Translations under genes and position numbers: made by a program
DNA from: Cudoniella acicularis
Taxonomy: Eukaryota > Ascomycota > Leotiomycetes > Helotiales > Helotiaceae
Assembly (NCBI GenBank): GCA_013054445.1
Contig: JAAMPI010001144.1
Location: forward strand, 1 to 18,869
Length of the DNA stretch: 18,869 nt
Direction of reading: 5' to 3'
Shown: piece by piece, positions 9,098 through 17,799 of the stretch
How positions within the stretch are numbered: position 1 is the stretch's first letter
Layout: the number at the start of each line of letters is the position of its first letter
Notes under the pieces: generated by a model
What the model was told of the DNA's origin: nothing
The model's database searches: none
Seen by the model: the letters and a program-made list of their open reading frames with translations, nothing else

Positions 9098-9800
9098 CTA
9101 AACTCCAGCATGTTTGGAATCAGGGCCGGGGGTCTCTTCCAGTTTGTCCAAATCTGCGGCATATTAGAAAATGTGTGCCACATCACAGCATACCAACAAT
9201 TACCTTCATACTCAGTGCTGCTGTCAACCCAACGATGTAGCTTCTCGCGGCGAAATTCTTCAAAGTCCCATTCCCGGTCTTCCAGGTGTTCCTCATAATC
9301 CGACCAGACGTAGACTTCCGCATCCGCCATCACATTCTCTTCATCTGGCTTTTCGACTCGTCCTTCAACCAACAGTTCTACCCTGACCTTCTTCAACTTA
9401 TACTGCTCGCCTTCAAAAGTGTTCAATCGATAGATATCGCCATCTGTCAAACCCGTCACAAATGTTCCACGTATAGTATGTCCTTTCTGAGGAATGATAC
9501 CAGGGTAGTCGGCGTATCGAACTCTGCGTCGCGAGAAGTCGTGCAAGATGGCAGGCTGGAATGTAAGGCTCTTCGTGTGGAAGTCGTAGAGGGGGTTCTT
9601 GTCGGCGTTCTCGTCTCCATAGCACACTCGGTACAAGACCTTGGGTACCATCTATGCCGACAGTCAGTATACCATCCTCCAGGATCTGCGATGGGGCCCG
9701 ATTATACCAAAGTGCCTGCGAAATATATTAGCATGTCTCATGGTGGGTGCACACAAGGCCTTGTGTACCCACCATAGAAGAAGGCTTTGCGATCGCCCAT
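9098..9800 (-). CDS. AIG2/gamma-glutamylcyclotransferase-like protein, with 8-nt exon
   Basis: Predicted 179-residue cytosolic protein of the AIG2-like/GGCT fold superfamily. Substrate unknown; relatives include gamma-glutamylamine cyclotransferases. Exon 1 is 9773-9800 (28 nt, MGDRKAFFYG). Intron 1 is 9716-9772 (57 nt, branch GCTAAT). Exon 2 is 9708-9715, only GCACTTTG. Intron 2 is 9652-9707 (56 nt, branch CTGAC). Exon 3 is 9204-9651. Intron 3 is 9154-9203 (50 nt, branch CTAAT). Exon 4 is 9098-9153, ending KLEETPGPDSKHAGV. The joins rebuild FFYGTLMVPKVLYRVCYG, the N-terminal YGTLM signature of the superfamily, in frame; without the microexon the signature would be broken. Other conserved segments are RVRYADYPGIIP and VTGLTDGDIYRLNTFEG, then a charged stretch (EDREWDFEEFRREKLHRWV). 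Start context GCAGCCATGG is strong. If intron 3 is retained the frame runs on to 8944 with an unlikely tail. Confidence 0.9.
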
Positions 9801-9895
9801 GGCTGCGGTTGTGGGTGTTGACCTGTGGTTTTGCTTGCTAGTTGATGATAGAGATGCTCTGAAGAAGCTTGCTCCCAAAGCTGGGAAGCAAGTTG

Positions 9896-9929
9896 TATTT
9901 ATGCCATGACTGTAGTCTGCAGACTGCAG
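9896..9929 (-). promoter_or_regulatory. Promoter elements of the AIG2-like gene: ATAAATA and CTGCAG palindrome
   Basis: On the minus strand, ATAAATA (9896-9902) lies about 96 nt upstream of the ATG at 9800. Directly upstream is a perfect 12-bp palindrome AGTCTGCAGACT (9914-9925). Positions 9916-9929 match the element upstream of the YIH1 gene (341-354) over 14 bases in the same gene-relative orientation. Confidence 0.4.
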
Positions 9930-10650
9930 GCAAACAAACCATAAAGATGCTTCAACAAAAGTTGGGTAAGAGAGGATGCAAGAAGTGAATCCGATAAGAG
10001 ATAAGAATTTCAGATTCTTCAGGCCTCACTTTTAAGGCTATAACGCCTTCTCTCAGGCTTCAACACTAAGACATATTCAGCTAGCGCTTTAGCGGTCAGT
10101 TCTCAGGCCCATCCTTCTTTCAACCTGCGACAGTTCTTGATTTTTTAAATATCTTGCATTTCCCTCTTGTAACCCTGCCTCCTCCTCCTTTCAGATTCTG
10201 CCTGATGCCTTATTAACTTATAAGACCTGTTTCCAAGTAATTCAAAAAACAGCCGTGTTTTGCATCTCCGTATCTACATCCCAACTGTTCGGCAATGTGT
10301 TCGTCTTCATCAGCGCTTTCTATCCTACCTTCTCTAAACAATGGCTACATCCCAAACAATCAAGCCAAATGCCTTCATAGCTTCCGATTAGGTTTGAGAC
10401 GGTATAATTTCAAGCTCTTCTTGGTCTTTGAATCCCGTCGCACTTTCCTCATTTTGTAAGATTTGTGGGCTTTTTCACGGTGCCAGCACGATGGAAACCT
10501 TGGATCTCTGCCATGCCAACCAAGCTAAATAACCCTCGTGGCTTTCAGTTAGGTTTGGAAAATTTTGTACTGCGATATCTCGTTCAGGAAATAGCGCTGG
10601 ACCTGAGCCAAAACCGTTCATCGCACTTACTTTCTCAAATCTCATAAATA
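9930..10650. other. Intergenic region between divergent AIG2-like and secreted-protein genes
   Basis: The two flanking genes are transcribed away from each other, so both promoters lie in 9801-10788. No convincing gene is seen; the longest frames are about 60-70 codons. The stretch contains an imperfect 41-42-nt direct repeat, listed separately. Confidence 0.5.
10358..10559 (+). repeat. Imperfect 41-42-nt direct repeat, two copies 160 nt apart
   Basis: Copy 1 is 10358-10398 and copy 2 is 10518-10559. Both contain AAYCAAGCYAAAT and end in TTAGGTTTG. With one single-base gap, every difference I can align is a transition (C/T or A/G). Similarity fades outside these limits. This could be a duplicated upstream regulatory element or an old repeat. 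Confidence 0.5.
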
Positions 10651-10738
10651 CCACTCCCTCTCTTCTCAACCTTCCTTCTTTTTCCCCCTCCAAGTCACCT
10701 TCTTTCCCCCCTCCGAGCCATCTTCTTTAGCTATAAAT
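10651..10738 (+). promoter_or_regulatory. CT-rich tract and TATA box of the secreted Ser/Thr-rich gene
   Basis: A strongly pyrimidine-rich tract (about 10651-10730) ends in CTATAAATC; TATAAAT is at 10732-10738. The ATG at 10789 follows after an A/C-rich leader. This is the arrangement expected of a fungal core promoter. Confidence 0.55.
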
Positions 10739-10788
10739 CTCATTCCCAACTATCAAGCTTTTCTTGTCAACCACAATTCTACGAACAA

Positions 10789-11834
10789 ATGCAGTTCTCT
10801 TTCGAAGCTCTGCTGCACTTACTGCTGGCAACAGCACTTAATCTCTCTGCGTTCATCAGTGGCACTGGGGTCCAGCCAAACCCTGATCAATCCCTCCATA
10901 TTGTGAATATAAACGAACAATGGACTCGACCCGCTATACCACCGTCCGCCATTATAAATATAAATATCGGGTTCAACAATTCTCAAACGGTTGTTAAGGT
11001 CAAAATTTCCGATCTCACGTTATTACCACGCGAGTATTGCTTTGATTGCTATACTTCTGATGACCCATCTGGCTCGGGCAACAGTGAAATGATCGAGCTT
11101 GATGGGGAAAAGCTCGTTGCAATCTGCGGTGATTCACGTAAGTCATTTGACGCCCAGCAGATCCCAAGGAACCAGCAACTAAATATTTGACAGCGACTGA
11201 AGACTTGACAGCAATAGAGGGCTTGGCAGCAACGGAAACTTGCCCCGATCGAGAAAGTCTCGGGCACTTCTTGATGTATATGCACCAGACAGAATCTCGC
11301 CTGGCAATATCGAGAGAACAATTGGAAAGCGCACCGGTTCTAAATTTTGGCGGCTCCTCACCCTTTGATGTGTCGACATTAGAAAATACTGACAATATTA
11401 TCCCTCGCGCAGCAGCTGGCTTCACACCAAGCGGAACAAACTTCGTCACACTCCCATCTCCGAGCACCTCGACGTCAACCACCTCAAAAACGTCCACACA
11501 ACCAACTACGTTTCGGGTATTTACTAGTTTCTAAACTCGCACTATAAAAGCAAGCGAGTACACTGGAAGTCTGAAAAAGGCCACGACGCGGCAGGCAATC
11601 ACACATACTCAATGGACTGAGCGCTCGACGGGTTGCCCGACAAGTACGCGTAGTACCACTGTTGGAGTGTCTGGAGGTGTGCGGACGACTTCAGCGGTAT
11701 GGATAGCTACAGCTTCGGCTATGACGACCTCAAAGCCTTTTACCTCGGCCGCGAGTAAGTCGTGATCGTGATGCAGGAGGTTGACAGCCGTGATGGTGTT
11801 GGCAGTAAAGTGTGACGTGACAATTCTTTTGTGA
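10789..11834 (+). CDS. Secreted Ser/Thr-rich protein of unknown function
   Basis: I do not recognise the family. Proposed exons are 10789-11137, 11194-11516, 11595-11754 and 11806-11834, giving about 286 residues. The first has a signal peptide (FEALLHLLLATALNLSAF). Introns: 11138-11193 (GTAAGT..ACAG, 56 nt), 11517-11594 (GTATTT..GGCAG, phase 0; an alternative AAG acceptor at 11579 also keeps frame) and 11755-11805 (GTAAGT, branch TTGAC, GGCAG). Without the last intron the protein stops at 11765 after SAASKS. The mature part has a CFDCYTSDDPSG segment, four further scattered Cys, and a Ser/Thr-rich C-terminal half (TSTSTTSKTSTQPTT; TTVGVSGGVRTTSAV), likely O-glycosylated. No membrane segment or GPI signal is obvious, so it is probably secreted or wall-associated. 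The acceptor of intron 1 lies inside an 18-nt tandem repeat. Exon 1 and the signal peptide are the firmest parts; exons 3-4 are inferred from splice signals. Confidence 0.65.
11187..11240 (+). repeat. Three 18-nt tandem repeats carrying splice acceptors
   Basis: Copies at 11187-11204, 11205-11222 and 11223-11240 begin TTGACAGC, TTGACAGC and TTGGCAGC. A degenerate fourth unit (GAACCAGC) lies just upstream at 11169-11186. Each contains CAG, and copy 1 supplies the inferred 3' splice site of intron 1. The units encode the related hexapeptides LTATED, LTAIEG and LAATET. Confidence 0.7.
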
Positions 11835-11867
11835 AAACTTCTCTGTAGAGTCCAAAACTTAGGGAAG

Positions 11868-12015
11868 ATGGGACTCGAGGCACAATATCAAGCCATTCAT
11901 ATAACTCAGAAGGAAGGTCGAACTTCTACTTCTCCTCGTGGTGAGTTCTTCATCCTCTTACTGATCTTTCCTTTGTGCTGACTGAAGGTTCACAGATGAA
12001 GTAATGAGTTGTTAA
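11868..12015 (+). CDS. Possible small spliced ORF or terminal exons of the upstream gene
   Basis: Weak candidate. An ATG at 11868 opens a short frame (MGLEAQYQAIHITQKEGR) that ends at an excellent intron, 11941-11995 (donor GTGAGT, branch GCTGAC, acceptor CACAG, 55 nt). It continues with DEVMSC to a stop at 12013-12015, only 30 residues in all. The same frame could be reached from the preceding secreted-protein gene if its last intron ran from 11755 to the TTAG at 11862. The intron signals are the real evidence; the product is uncertain and may be a spliced 3' UTR. Confidence 0.25.
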
Positions 12016-12861
12016 ATAGCGTAGAAGAAGTAATGAGAACTTCAAGAAGGTCGCAACTTGCGAACACTGTCCAGCACTGGCAACGCCGATGGAGTAGACA
12101 TTTGCATCATGTACTGGGCGACGGCTAGCTCTCCATCAACTCCGGGATCAGCTTTGATTCCGTGTTCGCCAACAAAGGGAACATGCTTAAATATCGTGGT
12201 TGAAACACCAGGAACAAACGGAGCACTGACAACACCGAGGTGGATCTTCTCAATGATTGCTTCCCCACTAGCCTTTCTACATCCAGAACTCGACAAACTG
12301 GAACACCGCCAACGTTGACAGGACTTGCAAGGTGATAGCTCAATCCTTGGGAACATCAATAAGGAGCAAAAGGAAACTCTTCCTCACGGGAGGAAGAGGA
12401 GAGTGCCTTTCTGGAGGTTGGCAGCAATGGTGGGTTCGACAGAAGGCTAGGAAATGGCAGCAATTTGTGTAAAGTTATTTCTCATGGGAAATTTCGTAGT
12501 ATTAGAAATGTGAATATTCTCTGGTCTAGCTCTTCCTTGCCTTTCGCGCTGCAACTGATTTGCTAGCTTCAACTTCCACGCTTCAATTGCTTTCGACCCT
12601 TCCACAAGTGTGCTGTCCAGAAATGCTCGCAGAAGGAGCACTTCTCTGCTTTTCCACAAGGACGTGTGATATCTATTGGGTATAAATGTGGGGCATCGCT
12701 GTTAAATAGTTGGTTTAGCAGGTTATCAACTAGCAATAGAAAGATCTGTTCATAGAAACTTGTCATTTTTTATGCTAAAACTCAAGATCTTGTTAAATTT
12801 CAAACACCAGGGCAATATATATGAAAGCAACACATGGCCTCTTCTTGAATATTCTGTCATT

Positions 12862-12938
12862 ACTTGAAGTTTCAAGTCTTGACAGTCAAATTAAAACTCT
12901 CTTGCTTGAAGCTATACTCAACATTTCGAAAATGTTGA
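12862..12938. repeat. Two perfect dyads within 77 bp
   Basis: Dyad 1, 12862-12877, is ACTTGAA-GT-TTCAAGT (7-bp arms). Dyad 2, 12918-12938, is TCAACATTT-CGA-AAATGTTGA (9-bp arms). They lie in AT-rich, apparently non-coding DNA. Neither is followed by a T-run pattern that would suggest a known terminator class, and no flanking gene explains them. Confidence 0.55.
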
Positions 12939-13784
12939 ATTCTGAAAGTTCCTTCCAAAACCTTTAAAGACTTCGCTCCTTCTCTTCCAGAATCAAGCAA
13001 CCATCACATATTTGATGTTGGGCTTGTAGCATCTTGCTCGCTGCTCGCATGAATATGCGGAAGGAGGTCTTTGATTCTCTACCCAAAATGCAATTAAGTA
13101 TTGCGCAATGTTCAGGCGCACATAGAAGTCATATATTTATCCTGTTATCCGGTATTGCTGTTAACAATGAACTTTCTCTCAGAAAACTTTGCGCACAAAG
13201 AAAAGTATACACACGTTTTGACAATCATTAGGCTTTATCACAAGGCGTTCTCCTCATTAAGCGAAAAAGGGGGCGATTTACGTGAATGACGGCATCGCAA
13301 ATCTCCGTGCTGACAACATCCACGAGAAAAAGAAGAGGGTCTCCATCATCACAAGGTTGCATTTGGGAGCTCTCTGCATAAGACTTCACGATGTAGGATG
13401 GGTTGAAATACTTGGGGAATCCTGTAGTGAAAGCTGGGAGCCTTGGGTACAAGGTACTTTATGCTTTTGGGGGGTCTGACTCATTTTGAAGTTGAAGTTT
13501 CAGATAATTTTGGTTTGGCAGGTACGTGTTGTGGGTTATTGATGCGTATTGTATGGGGAATGTGTGCGCATTAGTTAGTTTTTTTTTTAAGTTCGGGGTT
13601 TAAGTTAGCAGTTGGTGGTTGAGAATTCGAAGGGGAATTAAATTCTGGACTTTCCTAAATGTTTCCTACAAACATTACATTTTTATTCAGTACAGACTGT
13701 TTGTGGCTCTTCTTGTGTTTGTGTTTGGAGGTTGAAAATTATTTGTGTGGAAAAGGGGAACTGGTCCCGCTTTAAGGATTAGTG

Positions 13785-13850
13785 GGGGCCATCCCGCCAG
13801 GGATGAAAAAGGGCTGTGCTACGGGAGGTGCAATCCCACCAGGTATTAAG
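13785..13850 (+). repeat. Two-copy imperfect repeat, 42-nt period, GAIPPG-coding
   Basis: Copies at 13785-13808 and 13827-13850 share GGNGCNATCCCNCCAGG and are 42 nt apart, a whole number of codons. In one plus frame both read GAIPPG followed by M/I-K. That frame stays open to 14012 but lacks an upstream ATG, so I do not call a gene. It may be a relic of a repeat-containing coding region. Confidence 0.4.
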
Positions 13851-14150
13851 GTTAACATTTTCGCCGCATTCTCGTCGAATACGGACTCCTCCCTTCTAAT
13901 TGTGTACCCTTGTGCCACATGTTGCTTACGGGGTCGGAAGTACCAGCGCAGCAAATGCGTTCTACAACATGAACCTTATGACGAGGCGGACCCCGCGCCT
14001 GGCGGGTGGTGAGCTTGCTTTCTCTCCTTATTTGTGGTTTTTTCAATAGCTCGATTTGATTTATTATTCTCATTCTGTCTTTATCTTACTTCTATTGGTG
14101 TTTGGAATCTTTATTCGATACGAGGCGATTTGCCTACGAACTTCGTTATT

Positions 14151-16124
14151 ATGTTTCGCTGCGCGAAAATTACTTTGTTGTTAGTAGGGCTGATTACCCA
14201 GGCCAAGATTGTTGTGTCAACAGCCAGCTTTCTACCCGAAAACTTTACTTCCAGTGTTTGGCAAGGCTGTAAGTTCAATCTAATTTCTTTTTCGTTTTCA
14301 AACCATGCTCACATTAAATATCAGCTACGGTCGTGGGAAACTGGTTATACATCGACGGAGGAGAAATATGGGCCAAATGGGGCGGGGGCTCACTCGCAAG
14401 TCCTGTATGGAGTAAGTGATTTCATCCCTTTGTATTTCCAGAGAAATATATATATTGACGAAAGGGCAGACTTTCAAACAATAGCGATTGACCTCAGCAC
14501 CGATTGGAACACCAGTACACTCAACTCCAGCACAGTTGTTCTCACCAACAGATCAACGGCGAACTCGCCCATGCGCCGCCCAGACATGTTCTACGCACCC
14601 AATTCAAACTTATTATATTCTTTCGGTGGCTACGCTTACCCCGTCACCGCCCCAGACCCTCAATATTTCTGGTCAAACATGACGCAACAAGTGCAACTCT
14701 GGGCCTTCGAACCAAAAGACAACGGCACCGTAAATTGGGAGCTTCAAGCCGTTGGCCCAACAAAAGAACTTCCTGTTAACGAAGTGATCGTTTACCCCCT
14801 AACAGCAACTTCCCCAAACACCAATTACGTATTAGGAGGCTATTCCAATTCTCAATTGCTTTCCCTGAGCGGGATGATTTTCTACGATTTCGCAAATCAT
14901 TCGTGGGCGAGCTCCACTGCTACTTTGCCGAAAGAATATTATAATAGTGGTGATGGGCATTACATTGCTGGGTTTGGGGCGAAAGGCGTCGTTGTGTTTT
15001 TTTGGGGGTAAAAATCCTGCGGATCAGGGGATTGGGGATACGAGTTCTGTGGGAACGTTGGATAATGTGTTGGTTTATGATGTGGATTCGAATACGTTTT
15101 TCACCCAGCCAACGACTGGTTCGATTGGGACACCGCCTTCGGTGCCGATAGGTCGGTATTCATTTTGTTCTGTTGGTGCTGGTGATGGGTCGGGGAATTC
15201 GAGTTATGAGATGTGAGTTTCGTCCGATCTCGAGAGCAAAGTTTATATCTGGAAAGTATGAAATTGACATGAGAAAATTATAGATTCATGTTCGGCGGCA
15301 CCACAGGCACCTCCCCGGACGCACCAACAGCAGACGCCCTCTCTAAGGTCTACATTCTCACCCTCCCCGCCTTCCACTGGATCGAAGTCCCTGCCATGGC
15401 GCCCACCTACCGCGCCAACCACGCCTGCTCGCTGATCGGAAACCGACAGATGATTTCCATAGGCGGAGTGCGCGATATGCTTGATAACAATACTTTGTTT
15501 GTAGATCCGTGGGAGGGCTTACAGGTTTTTGATATGACAGACTTGGTTTGGAGTGATCGGTATAGTGCGAGTAAGGGGGTGTATGAGAGGCCGGGGGTGG
15601 TGGAGGAGTATTATGCGGGGAATGGGAGGTGGCCGAGTGCGTGGGCGAATACGCAGTTGGAGGGGATTTTTAATCCGGTGGTTGCGAGTAATGGAACTAT
15701 TGGAGGTGGTGCGAGTAACGCAAACGCAACTGCTACATCGCATCCCGCTACCTTAACTCCTTTGCCAACTTCCGCTCCAACGACTCACAAAAGCAACACA
15801 GCGGCAATAACTGGTGGGGTCCTCGGTGGCGTAGCTTTTTTATTTATCACCGCCATTCTTGGAATTTGGTTCCGTCAGCGCAAAGAATGGCAAAGGAGGA
15901 GGAAGTCAGCACCCCCGGAGATGACAGCTCCATTTGAGCTTCTTTCTGAGGCGAAACGTAGGCCTGTGTTGAGGATAGATACTAATACGAGTATATGGAA
16001 GGGGGGTGTGGTGGAGCTGGTGAAGGTGGAGATGCAGAGGAGTCCGAAGGAGATGTTGAGTAGGGGTTATTCGAGGCATGAGTTGAGTGTGAGGGGAGAT
16101 AAGAAATTTAATGAGGTTGCTTAG
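14151..16124 (+). CDS. Kelch-repeat type I membrane protein, one homopolymer frameshift
   Basis: Predicted 595-residue cell-surface protein, if one base is discounted. Exons are 14151-14268, 14325-14411, 14470-15212 and 15284-16124. Introns are 14269-14324 (GTAAGT..TCAG), 14412-14469 (GTAAGT, branch TTGAC, GCAG) and 15213-15283 (GTGAGT, branch TTGAC, TAG). A signal peptide (ITLLLVGLITQAKIVVSTA) precedes WLYIDGGEIWAKW and kelch-type hydrophobic-GG strands: LLYSFGGYAY, YVLGGYSN, VVFFGGKN, FMFGGTTG and MISIGGV, a beta-propeller. A Ser/Thr-rich stalk follows, then a membrane helix (GGVLGGVAFLFITAILGIWF) with a basic stop-transfer (RQRKEWQRRRK) and a tail of about 80 residues. In exon 3 the frame breaks at a T7 run (14997-15003): six T's would give VVFFGGKNPADQG, seven give a stop at once. 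That is either a sequencing error or a real lesion. The ATG at 14151 is chosen for the signal peptide; an upstream in-frame ATG at 14034 would add 39 residues. The ligand is unknown. Confidence 0.88.
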
Positions 16125-16688
16125 TTGTTAATGGGCTTAAGTATCATAGATATTAATGAATGTTTAGTTTTAACGCTGTGATTAAAAAATAGGCTAACTT
16201 ATATTTCACTTGAAATTAAATATTCTTTTGCGTTTGAAGTGGTGCGCCGCGCGCGTGGCAGAATTGCACGAAACATTTGAAAAGAGTTAAATGACCACCA
16301 ACCAAAACCAAAGCTTCAATAGTTAGGATATATCAAGTGAGCAATATTTTCATATCCTCCTAATTATACTTCCATCTTACCCCAATATTATATTCTTTTG
16401 TTGAGGTGTTGTGGTAACTTCGTAGCATAGACAGTGACAGCCGACAAAACAATCGGATGGGTAGAATACGCTCTACATACACTAAAGTCCAGAAATATCG
16501 ATATTTATACAGAAACTACCAAAGTGAGCAAATCATAATTCCCCACCCTAAAAGAATCCGGATTCAAAAGATTTAAAACAACTTGCTTCCTTCGAAGATC
16601 CTAGCAACAAAAGGACACCCCTAATTCTCAACAAACACCCAGAATAGGTAAATAATTGAATTACTCCCTAGGAAAATATACCCACCCT
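16125..16688. other. AT-rich 3' flank between two convergent genes
   Basis: The kelch gene (plus) and the Cys-rich gene (minus) end towards each other. No open frame of note is present. The sequence is AT-rich and presumably holds both polyadenylation regions. A short GC spike (GCGCCGCGCGCG, about 16243-16254) stands out but has no evident role. Confidence 0.6.
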
Positions 16689-17629
16689 TCAAACTAAGAA
16701 AAACACACCTATTCCTATCAAAAACCCAAGAACCAACCCCTGACCGGCAAAATGCACCATCCCTTTCAATAAGTCTCCATCCCCCCTTGAACCCAATTTG
16801 TTTCCATCGCTTTTCTTGATAGACGTAGGAATCGTGATGCTGATTCCGCCTTTCGTAGTCGTGGCACCGGCAGCAGCAGTAGAAGCACCATTATGTGCTG
16901 ATGCGGTGGTAAGTTGTTGTTTTGTTGCTGCAATCTAGCCCATTCCCCCACATTTCAGCACACGTTCTCTGCGAGAGCAAAATCAAGCACGAAAAAAAAA
17001 AAAATTTTTAACAAGGAAAGAAGGGATTGGAGATGTCTTGATTTGATTTAGCTCACCTGTGTAGCAATCAGACTCGTAGCATACACGGTCTGGTTTGAAC
17101 CGCAGACATGCGACGTGAGGCCCACCTGCCCAGGCTCACAGCAGAAATAATTCCCTTTAACCGAAGAGCCGCCGAGCCAGAGTGTCCTTATTGAGTCTGC
17201 GCAGAAGGGAACGGTGTTTAGTGCTGAGGTGCAGTCGTTTGCTGTTTCTCGGTCTTTTTATCAGTTCCAAAATATCCAATCCACATACCATTTTCAAAGC
17301 GTAGCGAGAACCGGAAGGGAAGCAGGGACTGGCGTACCATCAGGACAACAAGGGGGCGCGGCCCAGTAGTTCAAGTACTGATTTACGGACTGGCATGTCA
17401 GGTCTGAGGGGCAGCAGAAGCGGTTGGAGCCGTTGGAGCCGCAGACTGTTTCGGAGGCAGTGCAGTTGTTGGCTGTTGGGAGGGCCCAGCCGCCACCGGT
17501 GTGGGTGTCGCGTTTNTCGAGGTCTTGGGTGATTAGTTCGGCGCGTTCTTCGTTGTTGTTGTTGATTGCTGTTGTGAGAGAAATGAGTGGTGTGAGGAAG
17601 GAGAGAAGGAGTGTGTTTGAGAGATGCAT
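16689..17629 (-). CDS. Cys-rich secreted protein with Kex2 site and GPI-like tail
   Basis: Predicted 240 residues in three exons: 17338-17629, 17057-17241 and 16689-16934. A signal peptide (MHLSNTLLLSFLTPLISLTT) is followed by a short propeptide ending L-X-K-R, a Kex2-type site. X is codon GAN because of the ambiguous base 17516, so it is Asp or Glu. Two Cys-rich segments follow: CTASETVCGSNGSNRFCCPS with LTCQSVNQYLNYWAAPPCCP, then NDCTSALNTVPFCADS with GNYFCCEPGQVGLTSHVCGS. A Thr/Ser/Ala-rich spacer leads to a hydrophobic C-terminus (GLVLGFLIGIGVFFLV) without basic residues, typical of a GPI signal. Intron 2 (16935-17056, GTGAGC..CTAG, 122 nt) joins ATQ to IAATKQQL in frame. For intron 1 the only in-frame solution is donor GTACGC at 17337 (17242-17337, 96 nt); the better donor GTATGT at 17288 throws the frame. 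It resembles fungal wall proteins with repeated CC-Cys motifs; function unknown. Confidence 0.75.
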
Positions 17630-17790
17630 TTTGATTGTGCTGAAAAAACGAACGTGGAAAGAAGTTTGTTTGAAAATTGGTTCAGGTAGATGAGGTGTAA
17701 AGAGTGGATGGAATGGTGTAATGAAAGCGTTGTGTGGCAGGTTGAAGAGGTGTGCAAGAGTGCCAAGAGATGAATGAGTTACTTTCTTAA

Positions 17791-17796
17791 TATATA
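17791..17796 (-). promoter_or_regulatory. Possible TATA element of the Cys-rich gene
   Basis: TATATA on the minus strand, about 162 nt upstream of the ATG at 17629, followed by a C/T- and A-rich leader. Position is plausible; the motif is simple and common. Confidence 0.3.
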
Positions 17797-17799
17797 GAA

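Larger units (their letters stand above)
12016..14150. other. About 2.1 kb, largely AT-rich, no convincing gene
   Basis: Several open frames of 60-105 codons occur on both strands. Two on the minus strand (12042-12359 and 12447-12659) have somewhat protein-like composition, such as KIHLGVVSAPFVPGVSTT and EGSKAIEAWKLKLANQLQ, but neither matches a family I know. They may be remnants of one decayed gene. From about 12770 to 13780 the sequence is AT-rich. The last part is the upstream region of the kelch gene. Confidence 0.45.

Noticed and set aside
15519..15756. Arg-rich ORFs in alternate frames of the kelch gene
   Set aside because: Shadows of the G-rich last exon; the kelch frame continues through the membrane helix.
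16766..16951. 61-codon minus-strand frame starting MGEWARLQQQ
   Set aside because: Wrong frame of the last exon of the Cys-rich gene; the acceptor at 16935 selects the frame that gives a GPI-like tail.
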